Source of the DNA: an uncultured Lachnospiraceae bacterium
GTDB taxonomy: Bacteria; Bacillota; Clostridia; Lachnospirales; Lachnospiraceae
Length of the DNA stretch: 36,350 bases
Reading direction: 5' to 3'
Assembly (NCBI GenBank): GCA_947168905.1
Contig: CAMVNR010000017.1
Coordinates: forward strand, 1-36,350
Below the pieces are notes generated by a model that searched no databases, was not told the DNA's origin, and saw only the letters and a program-made list of their open reading frames with translations. The translations under genes and the position numbers were made by a program. Shown here in pieces: positions 7,388 through 15,755 of the stretch; positions within the stretch are counted from its first letter, which is position 1, and every line of letters begins with the position of its first letter.

Positions 7388-8215
7388 ATGAGCTGCAATC
7401 TCAAAAAAACGGCCTATGAACTCCGCGATTTCGCGCTCGATCTGATTTACGGCGCGAAGACCGGACATATCGGCGGCGATTTCTCGGAAGCCGAGGTAAT
7501 GACCGCCCTGTACTTCAGCGAACTGAACGTGAACCCCGAAAACCCCGAGGATCCCGGCCGTGATTACTTTATCTTAAGCAAGGGCCATTCGATGGAAGTT
7601 TACTACGCCGCGCTTGCGAAAAAAGGTTTTCTGGACGGCGAGGACGTGCTTGCACGCTACTCCCGCTTCGGTTCGCCCTATATCGGTCATCCGAACAACA
7701 AGCTTCCGGGCATCGAGATGAATTCCGGGTCTCTGGGGCACGGACTTCCGGTTTCCGTAGGCATCGCGAAGGCGATGAAGATGGACAAAAAGCCGAACCG
7801 CGTCTATGTGATGATGGGCGACGGCGAGCTGGCGGAGGGCTCTGTCTGGGAAGGCGCGATGGCGGCTTCGCATTACGGGCTTGACAACCTTCTGGCGGTC
7901 GTCGACCGGAACCGCCTGCAGATTTCCGGTTCCACCGAAGACGTGATGCACCACGACGATCTGAAGGCGCGTTTCGCGGCTTTTGGCTGGAATGTCATTG
8001 TGATCGACGGAAATGATATGGACGCGGTTCTTCAGGCATTTGACGAAGCGAAGACGGTGAAGGGCTGCCCGAGCGTGATTATCGCCGAGACGACAAAGGG
8101 CAAGGGTGTTTCCTTTATGGAAAATAAGGCAGCCTGGCATCATAAGGTTCCGACCGCCGAGGAGTATGCACAGGCGAAGCAGGAACTTGCGGCGAAGATC
8201 GCCGAGCTTTCTTAA
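7388..8215 (+). CDS. transketolase, N-terminal (TPP-binding) subunit
   Basis: The 275-aa protein is the N-terminal half of a split transketolase, the subunit that binds the thiamine diphosphate diphosphate group. Family marks are GAKTGHIGGDFSEAEV near the start, SKGHS at about 60, NSGSLGHGLPVSVGIAKAMK, and the TPP/Mg motif GDGELAEGSVWEGAMAASHY (Asp145) continuing to VVDRNRLQISG. The partner subunit starts 15 nt downstream, and the ribosome site for that gene overlaps this stop codon, indicating tight coupling. Split transketolases in sugar operons with an isomerase and an FGGY kinase include the apulose-4-phosphate transketolase AptA/AptB; that match is an inference from gene order. It could also act in a general pentose pathway. 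Confidence 0.93.
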   Translation: MSCNLKKTAYELRDFALDLIYGAKTGHIGGDFSEAEVMTALYFSELNVNPENPEDPGRDYFILSKGHSMEVYYAALAKKGFLDGEDVLARYSRFGSPYIGHPNNKLPGIEMNSGSLGHGLPVSVGIAKAMKMDKKPNRVYVMMGDGELAEGSVWEGAMAASHYGLDNLLAVVDRNRLQISGSTEDVMHHDDLKARFAAFGWNVIVIDGNDMDAVLQAFDEAKTVKGCPSVIIAETTKGKGVSFMENKAAWHHKVPTAEEYAQAKQELAAKIAELS

Positions 8216-8230
8216 GGAGGTATCACAGGC

Positions 8231-9163
8231 ATGAATAAAATCCCGAACAGACAGGTGATCTGTGAAGTCTTGATGGAGCACGCGAAGGACGACAGGGATG
8301 TCCTTGTCCTCTGCAGCGATTCGAGAGGCTCCGCCTCGATGACCCCCTTCTTTGACAATTTCCCCGCGCAGGCGGTGGAGACCGGCATTGCGGAGCAGAA
8401 CCTTGTGAGCATTTCCGCAGGTCTTGCCAAGGCCGGAAAGAAGCCCTGGTGCGCATCGCCCGCCTGCTTCCTTTCGACCCGCTCCTATGAGCAGGCGAAG
8501 GTGGATGTGGCATATTCGAATACCAATGTGAAGCTTCTGGGCATTTCCGGCGGCGTCAGCTACGGCGCGCTCGGAATGAGCCATCACAGCGCCCAGGATT
8601 TCGCCGCAATGTCCGCGATCCCGAACATGCGCGTCTACTGCCCCTCGGACAGAAACCAGACGAGAAAGCTTGCTGAGGCGCTTCTTGAGGATCAGAAGCC
8701 CGCGTATATCCGCGTCGGCAGAAATCCGGTCGAGGATGTCTACGATGAAAACAGTGTTCCGTTCGAAATGGACCGCGCGACGGTTGTCTCGGAAGGCACG
8801 GACATTCTTATCGTTGCCTGCGGTGAAATGGTGCTTCCCGCGAAGCAGGCCTCCGAAGCGCTTGCAAAAGAAGGCATCAGCGCCTGTGTTCTCGACATGT
8901 ACTGTGTGAAGCCGCTCGATACGAAGACGCTTCTTGAAAAGGCAAAGGGCGTGAAAGCGGTCATCACGATTGAAGAACACGCGCCGTTTGGCGGCCTCGG
9001 GGCTGCTGTCGCGCAGTGCCTTGTTGAGAATGAGCCGAAGAAGGCGAAGCTTCTCGCACTCCCTGATTCTCCGGTGATCACCGGCGTCTCGAAGGAAGTC
9101 TTCGACTATTACGGACTGAACTGTGAAGGCATCGTAAAAGCGGCAGAGGAGCTGCTTCGCTGA
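8231..9163 (+). CDS. transketolase, C-terminal subunit
   Basis: The 310-aa protein is the second half of the split transketolase: pyrimidine-binding domain followed by the transketolase C-terminal domain. The motif DNFPAQAVETGIAEQNLVSISAGLAKAGKKPW contains the conserved Glu (in GIAEQN) that activates the TPP aminopyrimidine. SYGALGMSHHSAQDFAAMSAIPNM and CPSDRNQTRKLAEALLE follow. The C-terminal domain has VIEEH-like ITIEEHAPFGGLGAAVAQCL. It starts with an AAGGAGG ribosome site that overlaps the stop of the first subunit. With that subunit it forms a cytoplasmic heterotetramer transferring a two-carbon ketol unit between sugar phosphates. Confidence 0.93.
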   Translation: MNKIPNRQVICEVLMEHAKDDRDVLVLCSDSRGSASMTPFFDNFPAQAVETGIAEQNLVSISAGLAKAGKKPWCASPACFLSTRSYEQAKVDVAYSNTNVKLLGISGGVSYGALGMSHHSAQDFAAMSAIPNMRVYCPSDRNQTRKLAEALLEDQKPAYIRVGRNPVEDVYDENSVPFEMDRATVVSEGTDILIVACGEMVLPAKQASEALAKEGISACVLDMYCVKPLDTKTLLEKAKGVKAVITIEEHAPFGGLGAAVAQCLVENEPKKAKLLALPDSPVITGVSKEVFDYYGLNCEGIVKAAEELLR

Positions 9164-9179
9164 TAAAGAAATCCCTGGT

Positions 9180-9247
9180 CCCCCCGAAGGTATTCGGGGG
9201 GATATCGGTGCTTTATACGAGGCTTTTTATAAGCCTCCGGATTGGAG
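9180..9247 (+). other. two leader hairpins before the FGGY kinase
   Basis: A perfect 9-bp hairpin CCCCCCGAA/TTCGGGGGG with a GGTA loop (9180-9201) is followed by GAGGCTT/AAGCCTC (9219-9237). Neither is followed by a clear T-run. CTCC at 9235-9238 could instead pair with the kinase ribosome site GGAG at 9244-9247. The two pairings exclude each other, which would allow weak translational control. Confidence 0.4.
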
Positions 9248-9253
9248 TTAAGT

Positions 9254-10717
9254 ATGAGCAAGTTTATTATCGGTATTGATCAGAGCACACAGGGGACGAA
9301 AGCGGTTCTCGTAAATGAAAGCGGCCGCATCGTCTTAAGAAAAGACCGCCCGCACCGCCAGATTGTGAATGAATCCGGCTGGGTTTCGCATGATCCGGAG
9401 GAAATCTATCAGAATACCCTTGAGATCGTCCGGGAACTGATCACGGAAACCGGAGTTTCGGAAGAGGAGCTCTTCGGGGTCGGCATCAGCAACCAGCGGG
9501 AGACCACCGTTGCGTTCGGAAAGGACGGAAAGCCGGCCGCAGACGCGATTGTCTGGCAGTGCTCCCGCGCGAAGGATATTGTCACGGAAATGTCAGAGAA
9601 GGATCCTTCCTTTGCCGCCGCAGTGGAAGAGAAGACGGGCATTCCGTTCTCGCCCTTTTTTCCGGCTGCGAAAATGCGCTGGCTTCTTAAGAACAGTCCC
9701 GCAGGGGAGATGAAGGACCTGCATTTCGGCACCATCGATACCTATCTTGTCTACCGGCTGACCGATGGCCGGTCGTTTGCGACCGATTACACAAACGCGA
9801 GCCGTACCCAGCTCATGAACATCCACGAACTCTCCTGGGACAGGGAGCTTCTTGACGCTTTCGGTATTTCACGCGCGTCTCTTCCCGAGATCTGCGACAG
9901 CAACGCCTGCTTCGGCGAAACCACTTTCGGCGGCTTCCTAAAAAAGCCGCTTCCGGTTCTTTCTGTGATGGGCGATTCCCACGCAGCGCTCTATGCGCAG
10001 GGCTGTCACGAAAAGGGCATGGTTAAGACGACCTACGGAACCGGCTCGTCGATCATGATGAATATCGGTGCGGAATTTAAGAAATCAGCCTGCGGACTTG
10101 CGACTTCGGTGGCGTATGCCGCAGACGGAAACGTGTATTACGGCCTGGAGGGAAACATCAACTATACCGGCGCGGTCATCAGCTGGCTGAAGGACCAGGT
10201 GAAGCTGATTTCCTCGCCTGCGGAAGTCGAGCCTGCAGCAAGAGCGGCGAATCCTGAGGATACCACGATCCTTGTCCCGGCATTTACCGGGCTCTCTGCC
10301 CCGCACTGGGCGAACGACGCGAAGGCGACCATTACGGGCATGACACGTACGACCGGGAAGAATGAGCTCTGCAAGGCGGCGCTTGAGAGCATCGCGTACC
10401 AGATCACCGACATTCTTTTCGCGATGGAAAAGGATACGGGGCTTGCGATCCCGGAGCTTCGCGTGGACGGCGGGCCGACGAGAAATGCGTATCTGATGCA
10501 GTTCCAGGCGGATCTTTCGGGCGCATGCGTATCCGTTCCCGACATGGAGGAATTCTCCGCGCTCGGCGTCTCTTACATGGCAGGACAGAAAGCCGGTGTT
10601 CTTAATGAATCGGTTTTCGCAAACTGCAGCAGAACGCAGTATCAGCCGAAGATGAGCCCTGAAGAGCGTGAAAAGAAGCGCGCTCTCTGGGCGGATGCGA
10701 TCCGAAGGACGCTGTAA
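9254..10717 (+). CDS. FGGY-family carbohydrate kinase (glycerol/xylulokinase-like)
   Basis: The protein is an ATP-dependent sugar kinase of the FGGY family. The N-terminal phosphate-1 loop IIGIDQSTQGTKAVLV, then ISNQRETTVAF (a glycerol-kinase-like sequence), DAIVWQCSR and the central GDSHAALYAQGC and TTYGTGSSIMMNIG are typical. The C-terminal domain has FTGLSAPHW and LRVDGGPTRNAYLMQFQADLSG (adenosine motif). I place the start at ATG 9254, 6 nt after a GGAG ribosome site, giving 487 aa; an upstream in-frame TTG at 9242 would overlap that site. As fourth gene of the cluster it would phosphorylate the ketose made by the isomerase and supply the transketolase. The closest pathway analogy is apulose kinase (AplK); xylulokinase or ribulokinase activity is the alternative. 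Confidence 0.9.
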   Translation: MSKFIIGIDQSTQGTKAVLVNESGRIVLRKDRPHRQIVNESGWVSHDPEEIYQNTLEIVRELITETGVSEEELFGVGISNQRETTVAFGKDGKPAADAIVWQCSRAKDIVTEMSEKDPSFAAAVEEKTGIPFSPFFPAAKMRWLLKNSPAGEMKDLHFGTIDTYLVYRLTDGRSFATDYTNASRTQLMNIHELSWDRELLDAFGISRASLPEICDSNACFGETTFGGFLKKPLPVLSVMGDSHAALYAQGCHEKGMVKTTYGTGSSIMMNIGAEFKKSACGLATSVAYAADGNVYYGLEGNINYTGAVISWLKDQVKLISSPAEVEPAARAANPEDTTILVPAFTGLSAPHWANDAKATITGMTRTTGKNELCKAALESIAYQITDILFAMEKDTGLAIPELRVDGGPTRNAYLMQFQADLSGACVSVPDMEEFSALGVSYMAGQKAGVLNESVFANCSRTQYQPKMSPEEREKKRALWADAIRRTL

Positions 10718-10756
10718 AGGAAGCCGGAGGAACCGGCGCGGATTATTGGACAGTTT

Positions 10757-10794
10757 CGGCAGGCGCTTATGCTATTATAGGCGGCGGCCTGCCG
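10757..10794 (+). promoter_or_regulatory. extended -10 promoter flanked by 8-bp inverted repeat
   Basis: TGC-TATTAT (10770-10778) is an extended -10 element without a well-placed -35 (a TTGGAC lies 21 bp upstream). It is bracketed by the inverted repeat CGGCAGGC (10757-10764) and GCCTGCCG (10787-10794), a likely repressor site. It would give the glycoside hydrolase gene its own start, separate from the kinase operon. Confidence 0.5.
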
Positions 10795-10822
10795 GAATTT
10801 AAGTTCATTACAAGGAGAGAAC

Positions 10823-12475
10823 ATGAGACAATATGAAATGATGGAGCTGGTCTTCCCCGGAAAGGTTCCCGAGGGCTCGGAGGCTTCGGTGGATCTTTCG
10901 GCGGTTTTTAAGAAAGGGGAGAAGACCTGGAGGGTGAAGGGCTTCTACGCCGGGAATGGAACCTACAAAGTCCGTTTCCTTCCGGAGGAGTGCGGAACCT
11001 ATCGCTTTGAAGTGTCCGGGTCGGTGCTTGAAGGCCCCTGTAAGGACAGCTTTAACTGCGAGCCCGCGAAAGAGAAGCATCACGGCCCGGTGCGCGCAGA
11101 AGGCACGGCGCTTCGATATGCGGACGGAAAGAATTTCACGGGCTTTGGAACGACGATTTACGCCTTCTTCCACCAGTCACAGGCGCTCATTGACGAGACC
11201 TTCAACACACTGTCGAAAGCGCCTTTCAACAAGGTGAGGCTCTGCATTTTCCCGAAGCATTACAATTATAATCACAATAATCCGAAGTATTACGCCTTTG
11301 AACGCTCGGAAAAAGGAAAGGATCTGAAGTTTGAGGCGGAGGAAGGCTCGCAGGTCGCGCCGAACAGCTCGGATCTGGGAGAAGGCGGCAATAACTGGGA
11401 CGTGCATCATCCCTGCTTCGCGTTCTGGGATGCCTTCGAAGAAAATCTTACAAGGCTCGCGGACCTTGGCATCGAGGCGGATCTGATCCTGTTCCATCCC
11501 TATGACCGCTGGGGCTTCTCATCCATGCCGCAGGAAGACAATCTCGTATATCTCGACTACCTCTTAAGGCGGCTTTCCGCTTTCCCGAACGTCTGGTGGA
11601 GCATGGCCAACGAATACGATCTCTGTCGCGCGAAAACGCTTGCGGACTGGGAGGAAATCGAGGAGTTCATCGCATCAAACGACCCCTATCGTCACATGCT
11701 TTCGAACCACAACTGCTTAAAACCTTGGGATTGGGCAAGGGAAAATGTCACCCATGTATCCTGGCAGTCCAAGCAGTTCCAGCGCGTGCCGGAGCTTCTT
11801 TCGAAGTATCAGAAGCCGGTGCTTTTCGACGAGTGCCGCTACGAAGGCAATCTTCCGGAGAGCTGGGGCAATATTTCCGGAAAGCGCATGGTGCAGTCCT
11901 TCTGGCGCGTCATGAGCGTCGGCGGACACTGCACGCACGGAGAAACCTTCTATCCGGGGTCGGAAGAGGCGAAGAAGAATACCGATACCGGCGAGTCTGA
12001 GGTCGTCTGGTGGGCAAGGGGCGGACGTCTGCACGGCGAGAGCCCCGAGAGAATTGCCTTCATGCGCGAGCTTTTTGAGAGCTTCCCGGGACCGCTTGCT
12101 CCGAGTCCGATGGGCTTTTCCGCGCTGGTCGGAAAGAGCGATGAAGAAGTCCTGGAGATGGCGAAGCTCGCTCCGAAGGGCTTTGGCGCGTTCCTCGAAT
12201 CGATCGCATCGATGGGGACGTCGGAGCGCGACCGCTTTATCTGTGCGGAACCGACGTATCTGGGGCATGTCGGAGAGGAAATCTACCTTCGCTATCTCGA
12301 TACCGAATGCTGCATCGTGACAACCATGCAGCTGCCGGAGAACGGAAGCTACCGGATCGATCTCATCGACACCTGGAACATGACCCGCGAGACAGTTCTT
12401 TCAGGCGTTCATGGAACCGTGGAGGTTCCGTGTTACGGCAGGGAATACTGCGCAATCCTGGCGGTAAGGGAATAA
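10823..12475 (+). CDS. putative glycoside hydrolase, DUF5060-DUF4038-like, clan-A barrel
   Basis: The 550-aa protein has three parts. Residues 1-80 form an Ig-like DUF5060 domain (VFKKGEKTWRVKGFYAGNGTYKVRFLP). A TIM-barrel of the DUF4038/apiosidase-like type spans about 95-440. A C-terminal beta-domain of DUF5605 type (GHVGEEIYLRYLDTECCIV) follows. Clan-A catalytic residues can be proposed: acid/base Glu264 in WWSMANEYD and nucleophile Glu337 in VLFDECRYEG. There is no signal peptide, so it probably acts on imported oligosaccharides in the cytoplasm. It follows the kinase gene but has its own likely promoter. GH140, an apiosidase family, also has a DUF4038 barrel, which together with the isomerase-kinase-transketolase set makes a pentosyl or apiosyl substrate attractive, but other GH families share this fold. 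Confidence 0.8.
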   Translation: MRQYEMMELVFPGKVPEGSEASVDLSAVFKKGEKTWRVKGFYAGNGTYKVRFLPEECGTYRFEVSGSVLEGPCKDSFNCEPAKEKHHGPVRAEGTALRYADGKNFTGFGTTIYAFFHQSQALIDETFNTLSKAPFNKVRLCIFPKHYNYNHNNPKYYAFERSEKGKDLKFEAEEGSQVAPNSSDLGEGGNNWDVHHPCFAFWDAFEENLTRLADLGIEADLILFHPYDRWGFSSMPQEDNLVYLDYLLRRLSAFPNVWWSMANEYDLCRAKTLADWEEIEEFIASNDPYRHMLSNHNCLKPWDWARENVTHVSWQSKQFQRVPELLSKYQKPVLFDECRYEGNLPESWGNISGKRMVQSFWRVMSVGGHCTHGETFYPGSEEAKKNTDTGESEVVWWARGGRLHGESPERIAFMRELFESFPGPLAPSPMGFSALVGKSDEEVLEMAKLAPKGFGAFLESIASMGTSERDRFICAEPTYLGHVGEEIYLRYLDTECCIVTTMQLPENGSYRIDLIDTWNMTRETVLSGVHGTVEVPCYGREYCAILAVRE

Positions 12476-12609
12476 ACGAATTTCTTTCTCAAAATCGATC
12501 AGGTCCTGAAGGCAGTGTGGTGCGTGATCCGGCTGCGCTCGGGCAAATGGATTAAAAAAATCAGAACATCCGGTGAAAAATGACTGCGGAAAGTCTTCTT
12601 CTGCCGTTC

Positions 12610-12638
12610 AAAAAGCGCTTGCACTGCAGGCGCTTTTT
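12610..12638. terminator. bidirectional terminator after the glycoside hydrolase gene
   Basis: AAAAAGCGC (12610-12618) pairs with GCGCTTTTT (12630-12638). The interior TTGCACTGCAG extends the stem through TGCA/TGCA, leaving a nearly perfect 29-nt palindrome. Very short internal loops make the exact fold uncertain, but the GC stem plus T-run fits a terminator on either strand. Confidence 0.7.
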
Positions 12639-12647
12639 CGGTACAAT
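12619..12647 (+). promoter_or_regulatory. ridA promoter embedded in the upstream terminator
   Basis: TTGCAC (12619-12624), a 17-bp spacer and TACAAT (12642-12647) form a good sigma-A promoter. The -35 box and half of the spacer lie inside the palindrome that terminates the previous transcript. Transcription would start near 12654, about 27 nt before ridA. Confidence 0.7.
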
Positions 12648-12680
12648 AAACACAGAATTATATGACTATGGAGGTTTGTC

Positions 12681-13052
12681 ATGAGAGTCGTTGAAACAAA
12701 AGACGCCCCGGCGGCGATCGGACCTTATTCACAGGCCATGATTACCGGCGGGCTTTTATTTACCTCTGGCCAGATCCCGATCAATCCCGCAAACGGGACG
12801 ATCGAGGCGGAAGATATCAAGGGCCAGACAGAGCAGGTCCTGAAGAATATTGACGCGGTCTTAAGAGAAGCCGGCACCGGTCCCGAACGCGTTGTGAAAA
12901 CGACCTGTTTCCTGCAGAATATGGGGGATTTCGCCGCATTCAACGCTGTGTATGAGCAGTACTTTGTGAATAAGCCCGCCAGGTCCTGCGTTGAAGTCGG
13001 CGCGCTTCCGAAGGGCGCTCTTGTCGAGATTGAAGTGATTGCCGAGGTATGA
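12681..13052 (+). CDS. ridA: RidA family reactive-intermediate deaminase
   Basis: The 123-aa protein is a YjgF/YER057c/UK114 (RidA) family member. RidA hydrolyses reactive enamine/imine intermediates released by PLP-dependent dehydratases, giving keto acids and ammonia. The full-length sequence shows DAPAAIGPYSQA, the GGLLFTSGQIPINP strand, and the signature ARSCVEVGALPKGALVEIEVIA, with the conserved Arg and Glu of the active trimer interface. The length matches the family. It has a GGAGG ribosome site, its own promoter, and lies between the glycoside hydrolase and the permuted GH3. Nothing in the neighbourhood points to a special substrate, so a housekeeping role is likeliest. Confidence 0.95.
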   Translation: MRVVETKDAPAAIGPYSQAMITGGLLFTSGQIPINPANGTIEAEDIKGQTEQVLKNIDAVLREAGTGPERVVKTTCFLQNMGDFAAFNAVYEQYFVNKPARSCVEVGALPKGALVEIEVIAEV

Positions 13053-13134
13053 AGAAAGAGCACCGCTCATTGAAATGCCCCGCATTGATCCATGAAGCCG
13101 AACATTTACATAAAACATATATAAGGAGTAAAAT

Positions 13135-15753
13135 ATGTCAAAGTTTTTAGCACCGACAAGCCCGGAGGTTACGCCGCGGGAAAAGCTGAACCAGATGCGC
13201 GTGCGGGAGATCGCGGGCGACTGCATGGTCCTTCTTGAGAATGACGGAACCCTGCCTTTAAAGGAACGTGGAAAGATTGCGCTGTACGGAAACGGCGCGC
13301 GCGCGACCGTCAAGGGCGGAACCGGTTCGGGAGACGTCTATGTCCGCGAGACGGTGAACATTGAGGAAGGACTGGAGAGAGAGGGCTTTACCGTTACGAC
13401 AAAGGACTGGATCGGACGGCAGGAAGAGGCCGCGAAGGCCGAGCAGGACGCCTATGTGAAGGCTGCGGTCGACGCCGCGGTGGCGGCAGGACAGGAGCCG
13501 GAAGCCGCGCACATGATGCTGATGCTGAACCCGCTGACCCCGAAGGCACTTACGGATATCACGGAAGAAGATATTGATCAGTCCGGCACCGATACGGCGC
13601 TGTTTGTGCTTTCGAGAAATTCCGGAGAAGGCAAGGACCGTAAGGCGGAGCCCGGCGATTATGAGCTTTCGGAAGCGGAAGTCAGGAATATCCGCCTGCT
13701 TGCGGAAAAGTATGAGAAATTGATCGTCGTCCTGAACGTCGGCGGTGTTATCGACACGAAGCCGCTTCGGGAGACTCCCGGCGTGAATGCGGTGGTATTC
13801 ACCGGCCAGATGGGCAATATGACCGGCCTGACCGTTGCGGACCTTCTCACCGGACGCGCTGTTCCTTCCGGAAAGCTCTCCGACACCTGGGCGGAAAATT
13901 ACAGTGATTATCCTTCGTCCGAAGGCTTCTCCGGAAATGACGGAGATACCTGCGACGAATATTATACCGAGGGAATCTTCGTCGGATACCGTTATTTTGA
14001 CACCTTCAATATCACGCCGGCCTATGAATTCGGCTATGGAAAGAGCTATACCGATTTCGCGGTTGAGACCCGGGAAGTCTCGGTGGACGGGGATAATATC
14101 ACTGTCCGCGTCAAAGTCACCAATACCGGCGCCGAATATGCCGGAAAGGAAGTCGTGCAGGTTTACGTCTCCGCGCCTGAAAAAGGCCCGGTAAAGCCCT
14201 ATCAGGAGCTTCGCGCCTTTGCTAAAACCGGTGAGCTTCAGCCCGGCGAATCGGAAGAACTCGCGGTCTGCATCAAGGCCGGATCCCTCGCCTCCTTCTG
14301 CCCGAACCACCCCGCCTGGGTGCTTCCGAAGGGCGACTACATCTTCCGCGTCGGAAACAGCTCGAGAAATACGCATGTCGCAGCGGTTGTGAATCTTCCG
14401 GAGACGGTGCATGTGGAGACTGTCGAACACCTCTTTAAGGACCCGGAGGGCGAGGTGAAGGAAATCAGGCCCGAGGGAAATCATTACCAGGCACCGGATG
14501 AAGCAGCGGAAATCGAAGCGGCCGTGAGACTTACGCTTGATCCTTCGGCGATCCCGGTGAAGACTGACTGCTACGCCGGCGCACCTGAAGCGCTTCCCGC
14601 AAAGTCATTAGATGAAGTGATCCCCTTTGACGATGTCGTGTCCGGGAAAGCCTCGCTTGACGACTTCATTGCACAGCTGTCGGATGAAGAGCTGGCGTAC
14701 TTAATGGTCGGCAATTCAATCGACAATGTCGGTTTCAACAGTGTCCTCGGCTCGGCTGCAAAGACCCTTCCCGGCGCGGCAGGCGAAACGACCGGCAAGC
14801 TTGAGGAAAAATACGGCCTGAAGCAGATGGAACTGTGCGACGGACCCGCGGGACTGCGTCTCACGCCGGAATACATTGAAACCCCGGACGGCAAGGCGAT
14901 CGGACTCGGCGGAATGGCTGTCGGCGGCGACGCTTCGGCGGAGGGCATTCACCATTACCAGTACCTGACCGCAATTCCGATCGCAATGAGCCTCGCATCC
15001 TCCTGGGACCTTTCTCTGATCGAATCCATGGGCGACCTTGTCGGCTCGGAGATGGAGGAGTTCGGCGCAACGCTGTGGCTTGCCCCGGGCATGAATATTC
15101 ACCGAAATCCCTTATGCGGAAGAAACTTCGAGTACTACTCAGAGGATCCGCTCCTTGCCGGAAAATGCGCGGCGGCCGACACGAAGGGTGTCCAGAAGCA
15201 TCCGGGCTACGGCACGACGATCAAGCATTATCTGGCGAACAGCCAGGAGGACAACCGGATGTTTACAAATTCGCATATCTCGGAGCGGGCAATCCGTGAG
15301 ATTTATTCGAAGAACTTCCGGATCACGGTTGAAGAATCGCAGCCGATGTCCCTGATGACCTCCTATAACCTCGTGAACGGCATTCATTCGGCGAATAACA
15401 CGGATTCCGTAACACACCTTCTTCGCGATGAGTGGGGCTTTAAGGGCATGGTGATGACTGACTGGCTCACAACCTCCGAGATGTCCATGATGCTGTCTGC
15501 CGAGAAGCAGATGAAGTACGGAAAATCCGACCCCTCCATCTGCGTGCTTGCACAGAACGACCTCATCGAGCCCGGCGAGATGGCTGATTTTAAGGGAATT
15601 CTCGAGGGCCTCAGAGGCGGCGTCATTACAAGAGGACATCTGGAAAGGAACGCCAGGAACATCCTCGGGCTGATGCTGAAGACCCATCTGTACTCGGACC
15701 AGTCGTATTATGCGAGCGTCGAGCAAAAGTGCATCACTTTCGAGCAGGTATAA
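13135..15753 (+). CDS. GH3 beta-glucosidase with permuted domain order
   Basis: The 872-aa protein carries the usual GH3 domains in swapped order. The alpha/beta sandwich comes first (residues ~20-300: GDCMVLLENDGTLPL, then PSGKLSDTWAENYSDYP). A fibronectin III-like domain is at ~310-420 (VKVTNTGAEYAGKEVVQVYVS). The catalytic barrel comes last (~510-870). In the barrel, LCDGPAGLR, FEYYSEDPLLAG, TTIKHYLAN and VMTDWL are visible; the Asp of VMTDW (residue 776) is the nucleophile. The permuted order is known in some clostridial and ruminal GH3 enzymes. There is no signal peptide. The start has an AAGGAG site 7 nt upstream. The HAD phosphatase gene begins 2 nt after the stop, so they are translationally coupled. 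It should hydrolyse beta-linked oligosaccharides, exact linkage unknown. Confidence 0.94.
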   Translation: MSKFLAPTSPEVTPREKLNQMRVREIAGDCMVLLENDGTLPLKERGKIALYGNGARATVKGGTGSGDVYVRETVNIEEGLEREGFTVTTKDWIGRQEEAAKAEQDAYVKAAVDAAVAAGQEPEAAHMMLMLNPLTPKALTDITEEDIDQSGTDTALFVLSRNSGEGKDRKAEPGDYELSEAEVRNIRLLAEKYEKLIVVLNVGGVIDTKPLRETPGVNAVVFTGQMGNMTGLTVADLLTGRAVPSGKLSDTWAENYSDYPSSEGFSGNDGDTCDEYYTEGIFVGYRYFDTFNITPAYEFGYGKSYTDFAVETREVSVDGDNITVRVKVTNTGAEYAGKEVVQVYVSAPEKGPVKPYQELRAFAKTGELQPGESEELAVCIKAGSLASFCPNHPAWVLPKGDYIFRVGNSSRNTHVAAVVNLPETVHVETVEHLFKDPEGEVKEIRPEGNHYQAPDEAAEIEAAVRLTLDPSAIPVKTDCYAGAPEALPAKSLDEVIPFDDVVSGKASLDDFIAQLSDEELAYLMVGNSIDNVGFNSVLGSAAKTLPGAAGETTGKLEEKYGLKQMELCDGPAGLRLTPEYIETPDGKAIGLGGMAVGGDASAEGIHHYQYLTAIPIAMSLASSWDLSLIESMGDLVGSEMEEFGATLWLAPGMNIHRNPLCGRNFEYYSEDPLLAGKCAAADTKGVQKHPGYGTTIKHYLANSQEDNRMFTNSHISERAIREIYSKNFRITVEESQPMSLMTSYNLVNGIHSANNTDSVTHLLRDEWGFKGMVMTDWLTTSEMSMMLSAEKQMKYGKSDPSICVLAQNDLIEPGEMADFKGILEGLRGGVITRGHLERNARNILGLMLKTHLYSDQSYYASVEQKCITFEQV

Positions 15754-15755
15754 GA

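Noticed and set aside
7574-8980. Long minus-strand frame opposite the transketolase genes
   Set aside because: Shadow frame; the plus-strand genes are complete and conserved.
5915-10717. Sulfoquinovose transketolase pathway
   Set aside because: That route also uses a split transketolase, but it does not need an FGGY kinase, and no sulfo-sugar dehydrogenase or exporter is present here.
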